64,000 nucleotides of DNA from Gaiellasilicea sp963765705 (GTDB taxonomy: Bacteria > Actinomycetota > Thermoleophilia > Gaiellales > Gaiellaceae), in contig CAVXXJ010000006.1 in NCBI GenBank assembly GCA_963765705.1, positions 310,001 to 374,000 of the forward strand, given 5' to 3'. This document shows, piece after piece, positions 1 to 8,316 of the stretch. Both the position numbers and the translations under genes were made by a program. Position 1 is the stretch's first letter, and every line of letters begins with the position of its first letter. The notes under the pieces were generated by a model. That model worked only from the letters and a program-made list of their open reading frames with translations, had not been told where the DNA came from and searched no databases.

Positions 1-293
1 ACTGGCGCGCGACCGGCACCGCGATCCATCTCGCGAACGGCGCCGCGGCTGGAGTCGCGTTCGAGCGGCTCGGCCTGCGCGGCTGGAAATGGGGCGTCGC
101 CGTCTTCCAGCTGGAGACCGTCGCGCTGTGGCCGCTGATGGTGGTCGTCGACCGCTGGCACCCCGATCGCCGCAGCGGCGCCTGGCCGCCGCTGCTCCGC
201 AACGGCCGCGTCTTCGCCCAGGAAGCCGCAGTTCATGCCCTTTTCGGCGCCGTGCTCGGGTTGCTCCTCAGCCGCCGATCGGGGAATTCTTAA
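1..293 (+). CDS. Hypothetical protein, C-terminal part (cut by window edge)
   Basis: An open frame runs from the window edge (first full codon at base 3) to TAA at 291-293 and gives 96 residues. It alternates hydrophobic stretches with Trp- and Arg-rich turns (for example LGLRGWKWGVAVFQLE and LFGAVLGLLLSRRSGNS), which suggests the end of a small integral membrane protein. The last 15 or so residues look like a membrane segment followed by a basic tail. I do not recognise the family. It is followed by a 55-base gap before the MoxR operon. Confidence 0.5.
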   Translation, partial: WRATGTAIHLANGAAAGVAFERLGLRGWKWGVAVFQLETVALWPLMVVVDRWHPDRRSGAWPPLLRNGRVFAQEAAVHALFGAVLGLLLSRRSGNS

Positions 294-337
294 CCGGTTC
301 TGAATCACGAAATGCTGTACTTCGCACAGACCCCGAC

Positions 338-344
338 AAGGAGG
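338..344 (+). promoter_or_regulatory. Strong Shine-Dalgarno AAGGAGG of the MoxR gene
   Basis: AAGGAGG sits four bases before the GTG at 349 and settles the start of the first gene of the operon. It is one of the few near-perfect ribosome binding sites in the window. Most downstream genes start inside the preceding stop codon instead. Confidence 0.7.
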
Positions 345-348
345 AGCC

Positions 349-1350
349 GTGAGCGAAGTCACCGTCGAGGAGCAGCGCGAGCTGCTCGAGCAGGCCCTCT
401 TCGAGATCAAGCGGGTGATCGCGGGGCAGGATGCGATGCTGGAGCGGGTTCTCGTCTGCCTGCTCGCGGGTGGTCATCTGCTGATCGAGGGCGTGCCCGG
501 TCTCGCGAAGACGCTGACGATCAAGACCACAGCGCAGGTTCTCGGCGGCAGCTTCCAGCGAATTCAGTTCACGCCGGACCTCGTTCCGTCCGACCTCGTC
601 GGCACGCGCGTCTACCGCCCCGGGACCGGCGAGTTCGACACCGAGCTCGGCCCGGTCTTCTGCAACTTCCTGCTCGCGGACGAGATCAACCGCGCCCCGG
701 CGAAGGTGCAATCGGCGCTGCTCGAGGTGATGCAGGAGCGCCAGGTGACGATCGGTCAGGAAACCCACCCCGTGCCCCAGCCGTTCCTCGTGATGGCGAC
801 GCAGAATCCGATCGAGTCCGAGGGGACGTATCCTCTTCCGGAGGCCCAGATCGACCGCTTCATGCTCAAGATCCTGGTCGGGTATCCCGAGCACGACGAG
901 GAGCTGACCGTAGTGCAGCGCTCGCTGATTCCGCCGCCTGAGCTCCGCCGTGTGCTCGAGCTCGAGCGGCTGCGCGACCTCCAAGCGGCCACCGTGGCGG
1001 TCTACGTCGATCCGGGCATCGTCAGCTACACGGTTCAGCTCGCGACCGCGACCCGCGAGCCGGGCACGTACGGGCTCGCGGAGCTGGCGCCGTTCATCTC
1101 CTACGGCGCGAGCCCTCGCGGGCCGATCAGCCTGGTCCAGTCGGCGCGCGCGCTCGCGTTCATCCGCGGCCGGGACTACGTGATCGCGCAGGACGTCGAG
1201 ACGCTCGCCAAGGACGCTCTCCGCCACCGCCTCGTGCTCAGCTATCAGGCGCTCGCGGAGCAGGTCGACGCGGACGTGATCCTCGATGCGGTGCTCGCGA
1301 AGGTGTCGGCGCCCGAGATCGAGCTCGGCAGGCGGGAGAGCGCTGCTTGA
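349..1350 (+). CDS. MoxR-family AAA+ ATPase
   Basis: A cytoplasmic AAA+ ATPase of the MoxR family (333 residues), a chaperone-like partner of VWA-domain proteins. The Walker A motif GVPGLAKT is at residues 48-55 and Walker B LLADEINRAP at 108-117; the family's MATQNPIE sensor segment follows. Length is normal for the family. The GTG start is fixed by AAGGAGG at 338-344. It is the first gene of a run (MoxR, DUF58, VWA, secreted protein, VWA, HtrA) in which each start overlaps the previous stop, the classic MoxR-DUF58-VWA arrangement. The specific client is not known from sequence. Confidence 0.95.
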   Translation: MSEVTVEEQRELLEQALFEIKRVIAGQDAMLERVLVCLLAGGHLLIEGVPGLAKTLTIKTTAQVLGGSFQRIQFTPDLVPSDLVGTRVYRPGTGEFDTELGPVFCNFLLADEINRAPAKVQSALLEVMQERQVTIGQETHPVPQPFLVMATQNPIESEGTYPLPEAQIDRFMLKILVGYPEHDEELTVVQRSLIPPPELRRVLELERLRDLQAATVAVYVDPGIVSYTVQLATATREPGTYGLAELAPFISYGASPRGPISLVQSARALAFIRGRDYVIAQDVETLAKDALRHRLVLSYQALAEQVDADVILDAVLAKVSAPEIELGRRESAA

Positions 1351-2282
1351 CGATTGCTCCCCAAGCACCAACGCAACAACGCACGCCGGACCGTCCGGGG
1401 CCCGGGCCGCTGCCCGAGACCCTGCTCCGCGCGCTCGACCTGACGATCGGGCGGCGGATCGAAGGGCTGCTGTCGGGCGACCATCGCTCCTCGATCCTGG
1501 GCGCCGGCAGCGAGCTCGCCCAGGTGCGGCCGTATGTCGCCGGGGACGACGTCCGCCGGATCGAGTGGAACGTGACCGCACGGACGGGCGAGACGCACGT
1601 GCGGGTCGACCTCGCCGAGCGCGTGCTCGTGACGTGGCTGGCACTCGACGTCTCCCCGTCGATGTCGTTCGGCACCGCGGAGCGGCGGAAAGCCGACGTC
1701 GCGGAAGGCGTGGCGCTGGCGCTCGGACACCTCGCGAGCCGCCGCGGCAACCGGCTCGGGCTCGTCGCGTTCGGCGACGGAGCCGCGCAGGCGATCCCCC
1801 CGAAGCAGGGGCGCGCGGGCATGCTCGGGCTGCTGCTCGCCCTCCGGCGTGAGCCTGTCCTCGAGGGCGGCGGCGCGACGTCGCTCGGCGGCGCGCTCGA
1901 CCTCGTCGCCCGGCTCGCACGCCAGCGCTCGTTCGTCGCCGTCGTCTCCGACTTCCGCGGCCCGCGCGACTGGCGGACGCCGCTCCTCCGGCTCGCCGGG
2001 GGTCACGATGTGCTCGCCGTCGAGATCCGCGACCCGCGCGAGGAGTCGCTGCCGAACGTGGGCGAGCTCCGGCTCGTCGACCCCGAGACCGGACGGCAGC
2101 TGCGGGTCGATACGGCCAGCGCGCGGCTGCGCGAGCGCTTCGCCGCCGCCGCTGCCGCCGAGCGCGCCGAGGTCGCCCGCGAGCTGACCTCGCTCGGCGT
2201 CGGGCACGTCGTCGTCTCGACCGAAGGGGACTGGCTGCGGCCGCTCGCGAACCACCTGCGCCGCCGGGGAGGTAGGCGATGA
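1347..2282 (+). CDS. DUF58 domain protein
   Basis: 311 residues, starting at TTG 1347 that overlaps the MoxR stop (TTGA). The DUF58 signature lies at residues 61-79 (RPYVAGDDVRRIEWNVTAR). A degenerate VWA-like MIDAS follows (DVSPS, 101-105), and a VVSDF strand lies further on. DUF58 proteins regularly sit beside MoxR ATPases and are thought to work with them on VWA proteins at the membrane; that role is inferred from family and context. No signal peptide or clear membrane helix is visible, so it is probably cytoplasmic. Confidence 0.92.
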   Translation: MTIAPQAPTQQRTPDRPGPGPLPETLLRALDLTIGRRIEGLLSGDHRSSILGAGSELAQVRPYVAGDDVRRIEWNVTARTGETHVRVDLAERVLVTWLALDVSPSMSFGTAERRKADVAEGVALALGHLASRRGNRLGLVAFGDGAAQAIPPKQGRAGMLGLLLALRREPVLEGGGATSLGGALDLVARLARQRSFVAVVSDFRGPRDWRTPLLRLAGGHDVLAVEIRDPREESLPNVGELRLVDPETGRQLRVDTASARLRERFAAAAAAERAEVARELTSLGVGHVVVSTEGDWLRPLANHLRRRGGRR

Positions 2283-3241
2283 GCTTCGCCTGGCCGCTGA
2301 TGCTGCTCGCGCTGCTCGCCGTTCCGCTGGCCATCGTCGGCTACGTCCTGCTCGAGCGCCGGCGCCGCGAGCAAGCCGCGATCTTCGCCAGCCCCGCGCT
2401 CGTGCCGAACCTGATCGGCCGCCGTCCCGGGCGGCTGCGGCACCTCCCGCCCGCGCTGGCGCTGCTGGCGCTCGCCGCGCTCGCCACCGGTCTGGCGCGC
2501 CCGCACGCGACGCTTTCGGTCGACCAGGAGCAGGCCACGGTGGTGCTGGCGATGGACACGTCCCGCTCGATGGTCGCCAAGGACGTGCCACCGAGCCGGC
2601 TCGCGGTGGCGAAGGAGGTGGTGGGGCGCTTCCTCGGGAAGCTGCCCGAGGACTACCGTGTCGGGATGGTCTCGTTCGCGCAGAGCGCGAGCACGGTGCT
2701 GCCGGCGACGGCGAACCGCAACGCGGCGCAGAGCGCCCTGCGCAACCTCCGCACCGGCGACGGGACGGCACTCGGGGAGGGGATCGCGCGCGCCATCCAG
2801 GTCGCGCAGCGCGTGCCGGCCGAGAAGGGCAAGAAGCCTCCGGCCTCGATCCTCGTGCTCTCCGACGGCGCGCAGACCCAGGGCGTGCTCGAGCCCGTGC
2901 AGGCGGCGCAGCGCGCAAAGAAGCTGAAGATCCCGGTCTACACCGTCGCGTTCGGGACGGCCGACGGCGTGGTCGAAGTCGTGGACGACAACGGCTTCAC
3001 CCAGCGCGTCACAGTCCCGCCCGATCCCCAGACGCTGCGCCGCGTCTCACAGGCGACGGGCGGCCGCTTCTACGCGGCACCCGACGCCGAGGCGCTGAAC
3101 GCGGTCTACGAGGAGCTCGGGTCCCGGATCGGCAGCGTCAAGGAGGAGCGTGAGATCACCGCGGGCTTCGCGGCCGGAGGCGCCCTGCTCCTGCTCGCAG
3201 CCGGCGCCGTCTCCGCGTTCCTGTTCGGCAGGCTGCCGTGA
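2279..3241 (+). CDS. BatA-like VWA-domain membrane protein
   Basis: 320 residues, ATG at 2279 overlapping the DUF58 stop (ATGA). Membrane helices are visible near residues 5-25, 57-73 and 297-316, and a von Willebrand A domain lies between the second and third. The metal-ion site begins DTSRS at 93-97, with SDGAQTQG later in the domain. This is the layout of Bat aerotolerance proteins: the VWA domain faces the cell exterior and both ends are membrane-anchored. A paralogue with the same plan lies at 3949-4938, so the operon carries two such proteins. Confidence 0.9.
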   Translation: MSFAWPLMLLALLAVPLAIVGYVLLERRRREQAAIFASPALVPNLIGRRPGRLRHLPPALALLALAALATGLARPHATLSVDQEQATVVLAMDTSRSMVAKDVPPSRLAVAKEVVGRFLGKLPEDYRVGMVSFAQSASTVLPATANRNAAQSALRNLRTGDGTALGEGIARAIQVAQRVPAEKGKKPPASILVLSDGAQTQGVLEPVQAAQRAKKLKIPVYTVAFGTADGVVEVVDDNGFTQRVTVPPDPQTLRRVSQATGGRFYAAPDAEALNAVYEELGSRIGSVKEEREITAGFAAGGALLLLAAGAVSAFLFGRLP

Positions 3242-3952
3242 TCAAGACGACTGCTTCCCGTGCTCGTCCTTTGCGCGGCCGTGGCGGGCGTCAGCCCACG
3301 GACGGCCGACGCCGGACGGGAATGCGACGGCCTGATCGTCTGCATCCCCGTCTCCGGCCCCTGGGTGCAGGTCTTCGGCACCGCGACGCCGACGTACTAC
3401 GAGCTTCGCTGCCCCGGACGGGGCCAGGTGATCGGCGGCCTCGACGCGGACCGCGCCGGACCGCTCGGGATCAGCTTCCTCGGGATGCTCGGCGGGCCGA
3501 TCGGGCCGGGGGTGACGACACGGCGCGCGGCCGTCTTCGTCGCACAGACGACCCGCTCGCTCTCCGGCTTCCGGCCCCTGCTGGGCTGCATCCCGGCCAG
3601 CGGCGGCGGCGGCCGGAGCCGGACGATCTACAAGCCCACGCGACGGCTGCAGGCGGTGGCGCCCGTGCCGGAGGCGACGGCGTGGCGCGTCAAGAACGTC
3701 CGCCTGAAGGACCGGCAGCGCGAGCGGCTCACCCACACGTGCCTCAGCGGCGAGCGCGTCCTCTCCTTCTCCACCGCCGTCGCGTTCCGTACACGCCGTC
3801 CGCCCTCGCTCGCCGCACTCGGCTCGGTGCGCGCGACGGCCCGCCGCGCCGGCAGACGCGTCGTCGTCACCGTGACCTCCGGGATCACGCGGCCGCAGAA
3901 CGTGCGCGTCGAGGTGCAGATCCAGGCGGTCTGCGCGAAGGGCCCAAGCTGA
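3238..3952 (+). CDS. Hypothetical secreted protein (one +1 frame break near the start)
   Basis: I do not recognise this family. A GTG at 3238 overlaps the previous stop (GTGA) and begins MIKT; removing the A at 3250 joins it to a hydrophobic signal sequence (LLPVLVLCAAVAG, then an Ala site) and a 237-residue product. Without the repair the only start is GTG 3260. The mature part is rich in Gly, Arg and Pro and has several cysteines, suggesting disulfide bonds outside the cell. It lies between two VWA genes in an overlapping operon, so it may be an extracytoplasmic partner of the VWA pair. Its end (TGA at 3950-3952) overlaps the next gene's CTG. Confidence 0.7.
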
Positions 3953-4938
3953 CCTTTGCCACCCCCCTGCTCCTGCTCGGCCTGCTGCTGCTGCCGCTCG
4001 TCGTTCTCGGCCACCGCTGGCTGCAGCGCCGGCCGACGAAGTACGCCGTCCGCTACACGAACCTCGACGTGCTGGCCGGGGTCGTCGAGAGCACACGCTC
4101 GTGGCGCCGCCACGCCGGTCTGGCGCTTTTCCTGCTCGCGCTCGCCGCGCTGCTCGTCGGCTTCGCGCGCCCGAGCATGACCCGGCTCGCCGACCGCGAG
4201 GAGGCGACGGTCGTGCTCGTGATCGACGTCTCCGGCTCGATGCAGGCCGAGGATGTCGAGCCGACGCGGCTGGCAGCCGCGCAGGCAGTCGTCCGAGACT
4301 TCATGAAGGGCTTGCCCAAGCGCTTCCGGGTCGGCGTCGTCTCGTTCTCCGAGACCGCCGAGGTCGCCGCGCCGGCGACCGAGGACCGCCAGCTCGCGAT
4401 CGACGCGATCGACTACCTGTACGCCCAGCGCGGGACGGCGATCGGGGACGGGATCGCGCGCGGCGTCGAGGTCGCGCGCGAGGCCGAGATCGGGCAGGAC
4501 GGCACCGACGTGGGAACGAAGGCGGAAACGGAGGACCGGCCGGCGGCGATCCTGCTCCTCTCCGACGGCTCGCAGACCGAGGGCATCCTGCTGCCGCTCG
4601 AGGGCGCGGCTCGGGCGAAGTCCTTCAAGATTCCCGTCTACACGATCGCGCTCGGCACCCCCGAGGGCGTCGTCGAGTTCAACCGCTTCGGCGGCACCCG
4701 GATCATCCCCGTGCCGCCCGATCCGGCGACGCTGCGGCAGATCGCAGTGCAGACCGGCGGCCGCTTCTACGAGGCGGAGAGCGTCGGTGACCTGCGCGAG
4801 GCCTACGAGAAGATGGGCTCGCTCGTGAGCAAGGTCGAGCGCAAGCAGGAGGTGACGTTCGCCTTCCTCGCTGGCGGGCTCTTGTTGATGCTCGCCGCCG
4901 CCGCGGTCGCCGTCGTCACGTTCCCGAGACTTCCGTGA
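3949..4938 (+). CDS. Second BatA-like VWA-domain membrane protein, apparent CTG start
   Basis: 329 residues. The N-terminal membrane helix (LTFATPLLLLGLLLLPLVVL) begins exactly at CTG 3949, which overlaps the preceding stop as CTGA. No ATG, GTG or TTG is nearby in frame, so a rare CTG start is the simplest reading. The frame stays open upstream only as an out-of-frame shadow of the secreted gene. The VWA domain has MIDAS DVSGS and LLLSDGSQTEG, and a C-terminal membrane helix closes the protein. It parallels the protein at 2279-3241, which has the same layout and a similar SDGxQT segment, and probably acts with it. Confidence 0.88.
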   Translation: MTFATPLLLLGLLLLPLVVLGHRWLQRRPTKYAVRYTNLDVLAGVVESTRSWRRHAGLALFLLALAALLVGFARPSMTRLADREEATVVLVIDVSGSMQAEDVEPTRLAAAQAVVRDFMKGLPKRFRVGVVSFSETAEVAAPATEDRQLAIDAIDYLYAQRGTAIGDGIARGVEVAREAEIGQDGTDVGTKAETEDRPAAILLLSDGSQTEGILLPLEGAARAKSFKIPVYTIALGTPEGVVEFNRFGGTRIIPVPPDPATLRQIAVQTGGRFYEAESVGDLREAYEKMGSLVSKVERKQEVTFAFLAGGLLLMLAAAAVAVVTFPRLP

Positions 4939-6011
4939 GGCTGATCGCGCTCGCTTTCGGCGCGCTGCTCCTGGCGGGATGCAGCGGTGACGGCGACGGA
5001 GAGGCCGGGCCGCGGGAGCCCGCGATCCAGACGGTGACCGTGACGACGGCCACCACCGTCCCCGAGGCCCCACCCGACGCTTCGACAGCGGGATCGCTCG
5101 CCGACGTGGTCGACCGGGTGCTGCCGTCGGTCGTCAACGTGAGGACGAAGTCGTTCGGCGGCGGCGAGGGCGACGGCTCGGGCGTCGTACTCGACCGCGC
5201 GGGGATCATCCTGACGAACAACCACGTGATCGAGGGAACGACGAGCGTCACGGTCGTCTTCAACGACGACCGGCATCCGCGCCCCCTGGCCGGAACCGTG
5301 ATCGGGACGGCGCCCGAGCGCGACCTCGCCGTGATCCACGTTGCCGCGAACGACCTGATCCCGCTCAGCCTCGCACGCTCGTCGTCGCTGCGCCTCGGCG
5401 ACGCAGTCTTTGCCGTCGGCTTCCCCCTCGGTCTCGGCGGGCCGAGCGTGACCTCGGGGATCGTCTCCGGGCTCGACCGCACGATCGAAGGCAGCAACGG
5501 CAAGCTGACCGGGCTGCTGCAGACTGATGCGGCGATCAACCCCGGCAACTCCGGTGGGCCGCTCGTCGACCGGCAGGGCCGCCTCGTCGGGATCAACACC
5601 GCCGGTGTCCGGCTCGCCGAGGCCGAGAACGTCAGCTTCGCGATCGCCATCGACGAGGCGCTCCCGGTGATCGCGCGGATCCGCAAGCAGACACCCACCA
5701 CGACGACGTGGTTCGGCGTCGCCTTCAACTCGGTCGACACGGACTCGGCGGCCGTCCAACTCGGGCTCGACGCCTCGGTCCGTGGCGCCGCGATCACCGT
5801 CGTCCACCCGGGCGGTCCGAACGAGGATGCGGACCTGGCGGTCGGCGACGTGATCATCGCCGCCGACGACGTCCCGATCGACTCCGCCGCCGACCTCGCC
5901 AGGCTGCTCGCCGCGCGCAAGCCCGGAGACGAGCTGGACCTCGAGCTGATCGACAGCCGCGGCCCGCGGCTCGTCACCGTCAAGCTCGCTCGCAGAACGC
6001 CCGGCTCGTAG
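4935..6011 (+). CDS. HtrA/DegP-type trypsin-like serine protease, lipoprotein
   Basis: 358 residues, GTG at 4935 overlapping the previous stop (GTGA). A lipoprotein signal ends in the lipobox LLAGC with Cys16, so the enzyme is probably anchored outside the membrane. The protease triad is visible as His97 (TNNHVIEG), Asp130 (ERDLAVIH) and Ser206 (NPGNSGGP). A PDZ domain follows at about residues 255-350 and probably binds exposed peptide ends. S1C proteases of this type degrade or trim misfolded envelope proteins. It is coupled to the MoxR/VWA operon, suggesting a shared role in envelope quality control (inference). Confidence 0.94.
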   Translation: MRLIALAFGALLLAGCSGDGDGEAGPREPAIQTVTVTTATTVPEAPPDASTAGSLADVVDRVLPSVVNVRTKSFGGGEGDGSGVVLDRAGIILTNNHVIEGTTSVTVVFNDDRHPRPLAGTVIGTAPERDLAVIHVAANDLIPLSLARSSSLRLGDAVFAVGFPLGLGGPSVTSGIVSGLDRTIEGSNGKLTGLLQTDAAINPGNSGGPLVDRQGRLVGINTAGVRLAEAENVSFAIAIDEALPVIARIRKQTPTTTTWFGVAFNSVDTDSAAVQLGLDASVRGAAITVVHPGGPNEDADLAVGDVIIAADDVPIDSAADLARLLAARKPGDELDLELIDSRGPRLVTVKLARRTPGS

Positions 6012-6013
6012 CG

Positions 6014-6385
6014 TCAGGCCTGCAGGCGCTCGCGCAGCGCGTCCGGCACCAGCGTGCTCGCGCCGAGCTTGTAGTCGTACGAGACGAGGACGCTCTTCGC
6101 CTCGGCGACGACGCGACCGCCCGACGCCGCGATCACGTGCTCGAGGTCGAAGCTCTTCGCCCCGACCCGCGAGCAGCGCGAGCGCACCTCGACCTCCTCG
6201 CCCATCCGGAGCTCGGAGCGGAAGTCGATCTCGACGCGCGCAAGGATGAAGTCGATCAGATCGCCGAGCACGCCGATCCTCGCCTCCTCGAGATACGTCG
6301 AGTAGACCGCGTTGTTGACGTGCCCCATCGCGTCGCAGTCGCGGAAGCGGACGCGGTCGCGGTGAACGTGAGGGAAGTCGGCCAC
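6014..6385 (-). CDS. Acyl-CoA thioesterase, 4HBT hotdog fold
   Basis: 123 residues, a single hotdog domain of the YbgC/FadM type that hydrolyses acyl-CoA thioesters. The family's catalytic segment is clear at residues 15-32 (RDCDAMGHVNNAVYSTYL), with the nucleophile-side Asp and the helix-capping His-Val-Asn-Asn. GTG start at 6385. It converges with the HtrA gene, with two bases between the two stops. It diverges from the glycosyltransferase at 6409 with only 23 bases between starts, so the two promoters must overlap each other's leader. Substrate unknown. Confidence 0.9.
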   Translation of the reverse strand: MADFPHVHRDRVRFRDCDAMGHVNNAVYSTYLEEARIGVLGDLIDFILARVEIDFRSELRMGEEVEVRSRCSRVGAKSFDLEHVIAASGGRVVAEAKSVLVSYDYKLGASTLVPDALRERLQA

Positions 6386-6408
6386 GCCGCCCCTTCTACC
6401 ATGGACGC

Positions 6409-7131
6409 GTGAGCGACACCCTGGTCTTCATCCCAGCCTGGAACGAGGAGGCGAATCTGCCGGCCGTGCTCCACGAGCTACGCGAGCACCTGCCGGACGT
6501 CGACGTGCTCGTCGTCGACGACGGCTCGACCGACGGCACGGCGGCGGTCGCGCGCGGGCTCGGCGCCGAGGTGCTCTCGTTCGGCGAGAATCGCGGGCTG
6601 CGAGCCGGGATCGCCGCAGGCTGGGCGTGGGCCGACGAGCACGGGTACGCCTACTGCGGGCGGGTCGACGCGGACGGGCAACACCCGGCTTCGGAGCTGC
6701 GCCGACTGCTCGAGCTCGTCCGCTCCGGAGCCGCCGACGTCGCCGTCGGCTCGCGCTTCGTCAGCGGCCCGGGCTACGAGCCGTACCGCTACGCGCCGGA
6801 GGGGATCCGCCGCTTCGGCACCGGCCTGCTGCGCCGCTCGATGCGAGTCGCGCTCGGCCACCCGTTCGCCGATGCGACGAGCGGGCTCTACGCCGCCTCG
6901 GCCAAGGCGCTCCCCGTGCTCGCGAGGCCATACGAGAGCGGTGCCCCGGAGGTCGAGGCCGTGCTGCGCCTGCACGAGGAAGGACTGCGGGTCGAGGAGG
7001 TCGCGGTCGACATGCGCGAGCGCGCGAGCGGCGAGTCGAAGCTCCGCGGCCGCAAGGCGTTCCTGCTCGTCGTCACCGTGATCGGCACGCTCCTCGGCGC
7101 GAAGCGCCTGTGGGGTCGCCGGCGTGACTAG
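6409..7131 (+). CDS. Family 2 glycosyltransferase (dolichol-phosphate-mannose-synthase-like)
   Basis: 240 residues, GT-A fold, starting at GTG 6409. The N-terminal nucleotide-sugar site is typical (PAWNEEANL, then VVDDGSTDGT), followed by the metal-binding RVDADGQHP. No C-terminal membrane domain is present. It resembles enzymes that move a sugar onto a polyprenyl phosphate carrier, but donor and acceptor cannot be told. The TAG stop (7129-7131) forms the first bases of palindromic repeat copy A, which directly follows the gene. Confidence 0.9.
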   Translation: MSDTLVFIPAWNEEANLPAVLHELREHLPDVDVLVVDDGSTDGTAAVARGLGAEVLSFGENRGLRAGIAAGWAWADEHGYAYCGRVDADGQHPASELRRLLELVRSGAADVAVGSRFVSGPGYEPYRYAPEGIRRFGTGLLRRSMRVALGHPFADATSGLYAASAKALPVLARPYESGAPEVEAVLRLHEEGLRVEEVAVDMRERASGESKLRGRKAFLLVVTVIGTLLGAKRLWGRRRD

Positions 7132-7756
7132 GAGGGTTTGGTGGAATGTCGCTCGTTGCCGGGGTGCGCTGGGCGTTCCGAGGCAAGGACGCAGGGAGTC
7201 GCCGATAGCAGCAGCTATCGGCGCGACTGAGGACGCCGCATCGGGGCGCCCAGCGCGGCCCGGCGACTCAGCCGATGTTTCGCCAAACCCTCCTACTAGG
7301 CTGGTCGCAGTCCTCGGCTACTCGGCCCGCCGAGGCGACGGCATCCACCCGGTCTGCGCGGCCCGCCTGGCCGCCGCCGAGGCAACAGCGCACGACGCCG
7401 ACGCGGTTCTGCTCAGCGGCTGGTCGCGGCGACGGGGCCGCGCCTCCGAGGCCTCGCTGATGCAAGCGGCCTGGGCGGGGCCCGACGTGCCGCTGCTCGA
7501 CGACGGCGACGCTCGTACGACGCTCGGCAACGCGCGCGCCGTGGCAGCGGCCGCGAAGTCGATCGGCGCAAGCGAGGTGGTCGTCGTCACGTCCTCGTGG
7601 CACCAGCGGCGGGCGAGGTTGCTCGTGCGCGCCGCGCTCGGCCCGGATGTCGAGCTGAAGCTCGTCTCACCCGATCGCGCGCGGCCCCTCCACCTGCTCG
7701 GCCGCGAGCTCGTCTGCCTGCTCGTGCTGCCCTTTCAGCTGCGCGCGCTGCGCTAA
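7124..7756 (+). CDS. DUF218 (YdcF-like) protein; N-terminus displaced by a repeat
   Basis: The recognisable protein starts about residue 60 (VAVLGYSARRGDG) and has the DUF218 pattern VLLSGWSRR and SSWHQRRARLL, typical of ElyC/SanA/YdcF-type proteins of uncertain envelope function. No ATG, GTG or TTG lies just before the conserved part; a CTG at 7301 is possible. The only ordinary start in frame is GTG 7124, inside the end of the glycosyltransferase gene. That start would translate the whole 165-bp repeat as a basic, low-complexity N-terminus. Either this extension is real or a CTG start is used. The stop overlaps the convergent neighbour's stop (CTAA). Confidence 0.75.
   Translation: MTRRVWWNVARCRGALGVPRQGRRESPIAAAIGATEDAASGRPARPGDSADVSPNPPTRLVAVLGYSARRGDGIHPVCAARLAAAEATAHDADAVLLSGWSRRRGRASEASLMQAAWAGPDVPLLDDGDARTTLGNARAVAAAAKSIGASEVVVVTSSWHQRRARLLVRAALGPDVELKLVSPDRARPLHLLGRELVCLLVLPFQLRALR
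7130..7294 (+). repeat. Palindromic repeat, copy A (165 bp)
   Basis: The ends are perfect inverted repeats (AGGAGGGTTTGG and its complement). Inside are a second inverted pair GCGCTGGGCG (7166-7175) with CGCCCAGCGC (7247-7256) and a central hairpin GCCGATAGC/GCTATCGGC (7201-7209 and 7214-7222). The whole element can fold into one long stem. Copy B at 16438-16601 is its reverse complement, about 89% identical by hand alignment with one gap. Base-pair partners change together: T:A to C:G in the terminal arms and C:G to T:A in the central stem. No transposase is visible, so it resembles a REP-like or MITE-like element. Confidence 0.9.
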
Positions 7757-8316
7757 CGGGAGGCGGCCCCAGGCGTGAACGGCTCCGTCTCCTCGACGTC
7801 GAGACGAACCGTGCCGGTCTTCGGGTTGGGCGGAAAGATCTCCATCACGACCTTGAACGGCCCTGCCCCGGCCGGAACCGGAACCCAGAACGACCACGCG
7901 GCCGGCGCCTCGTTGCGATCGGACGTCAGGGCATGTCGCCGACTCTGCTGCTCGACGATCTCCGCGCCGTCCAGGAGGTACCAGCGCAGCGGCAGCGCCA
8001 TGCCGCGGTAGCCCTTGATCGTCACTTCGACGTTCACGAGCGCGCCCGACCGCCGCAGCTCCTCCTCGGTGGACGTGTCGCGCGGGATCTCGACCCGGTC
8101 CAGGTACTGGCCGTAGGTGACGGGCTGCTCGAGAGTCGCCTCCGAGAACGTCGCCGAGCCCTCGTCCGGCGTCGGGTCCGGCCGCAAGTCCGGGAAGAAC
8201 AGGAAGAGGAGGCCGACGATCGCGGCGATTGCGCCCGCGACTCCGCCAACTGCCTTGACCGTCGTCGAGAGCTCCCCCGCCCACGTGCGGACGGTTCGCC
8301 GTTTTCGCTTCGTCAA
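7753..8316 (-). CDS. Hypothetical membrane-anchored protein
   Basis: 187 residues, starting at TTG 8316 which overlaps the upstream gene's stop (TTGA). A basic N-terminus (MTKRKRRTVR) leads to one membrane helix at about residues 20-41. The exterior part is Pro-, Thr- and Glu-rich at first and then probably beta-rich (LPLRWYLLDG, WSFWVPVPAG). I do not recognise the family. It is probably co-transcribed with the secreted repeat protein upstream (8313-9778), so both may act at the cell surface. Its stop shares bases with the convergent DUF218 gene. Confidence 0.72.
   Translation of the reverse strand: MTKRKRRTVRTWAGELSTTVKAVGGVAGAIAAIVGLLFLFFPDLRPDPTPDEGSATFSEATLEQPVTYGQYLDRVEIPRDTSTEEELRRSGALVNVEVTIKGYRGMALPLRWYLLDGAEIVEQQSRRHALTSDRNEAPAAWSFWVPVPAGAGPFKVVMEIFPPNPKTGTVRLDVEETEPFTPGAASR

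Noticed and set aside
268..2334. Long reverse ORF of 688 residues opposite the MoxR and DUF58 genes
   Set aside because: The translation is Arg/Ala/Pro-rich and low in hydrophobic patterning, an effect of GC-rich codons on the other strand. The forward genes have clear motifs.
3238..4938. Single 566-residue protein spanning the unknown secreted gene and the second VWA gene
   Set aside because: Its first ~235 residues are an Arg-rich out-of-frame shadow; the true secreted frame is +1 and the VWA protein starts at its own membrane helix.
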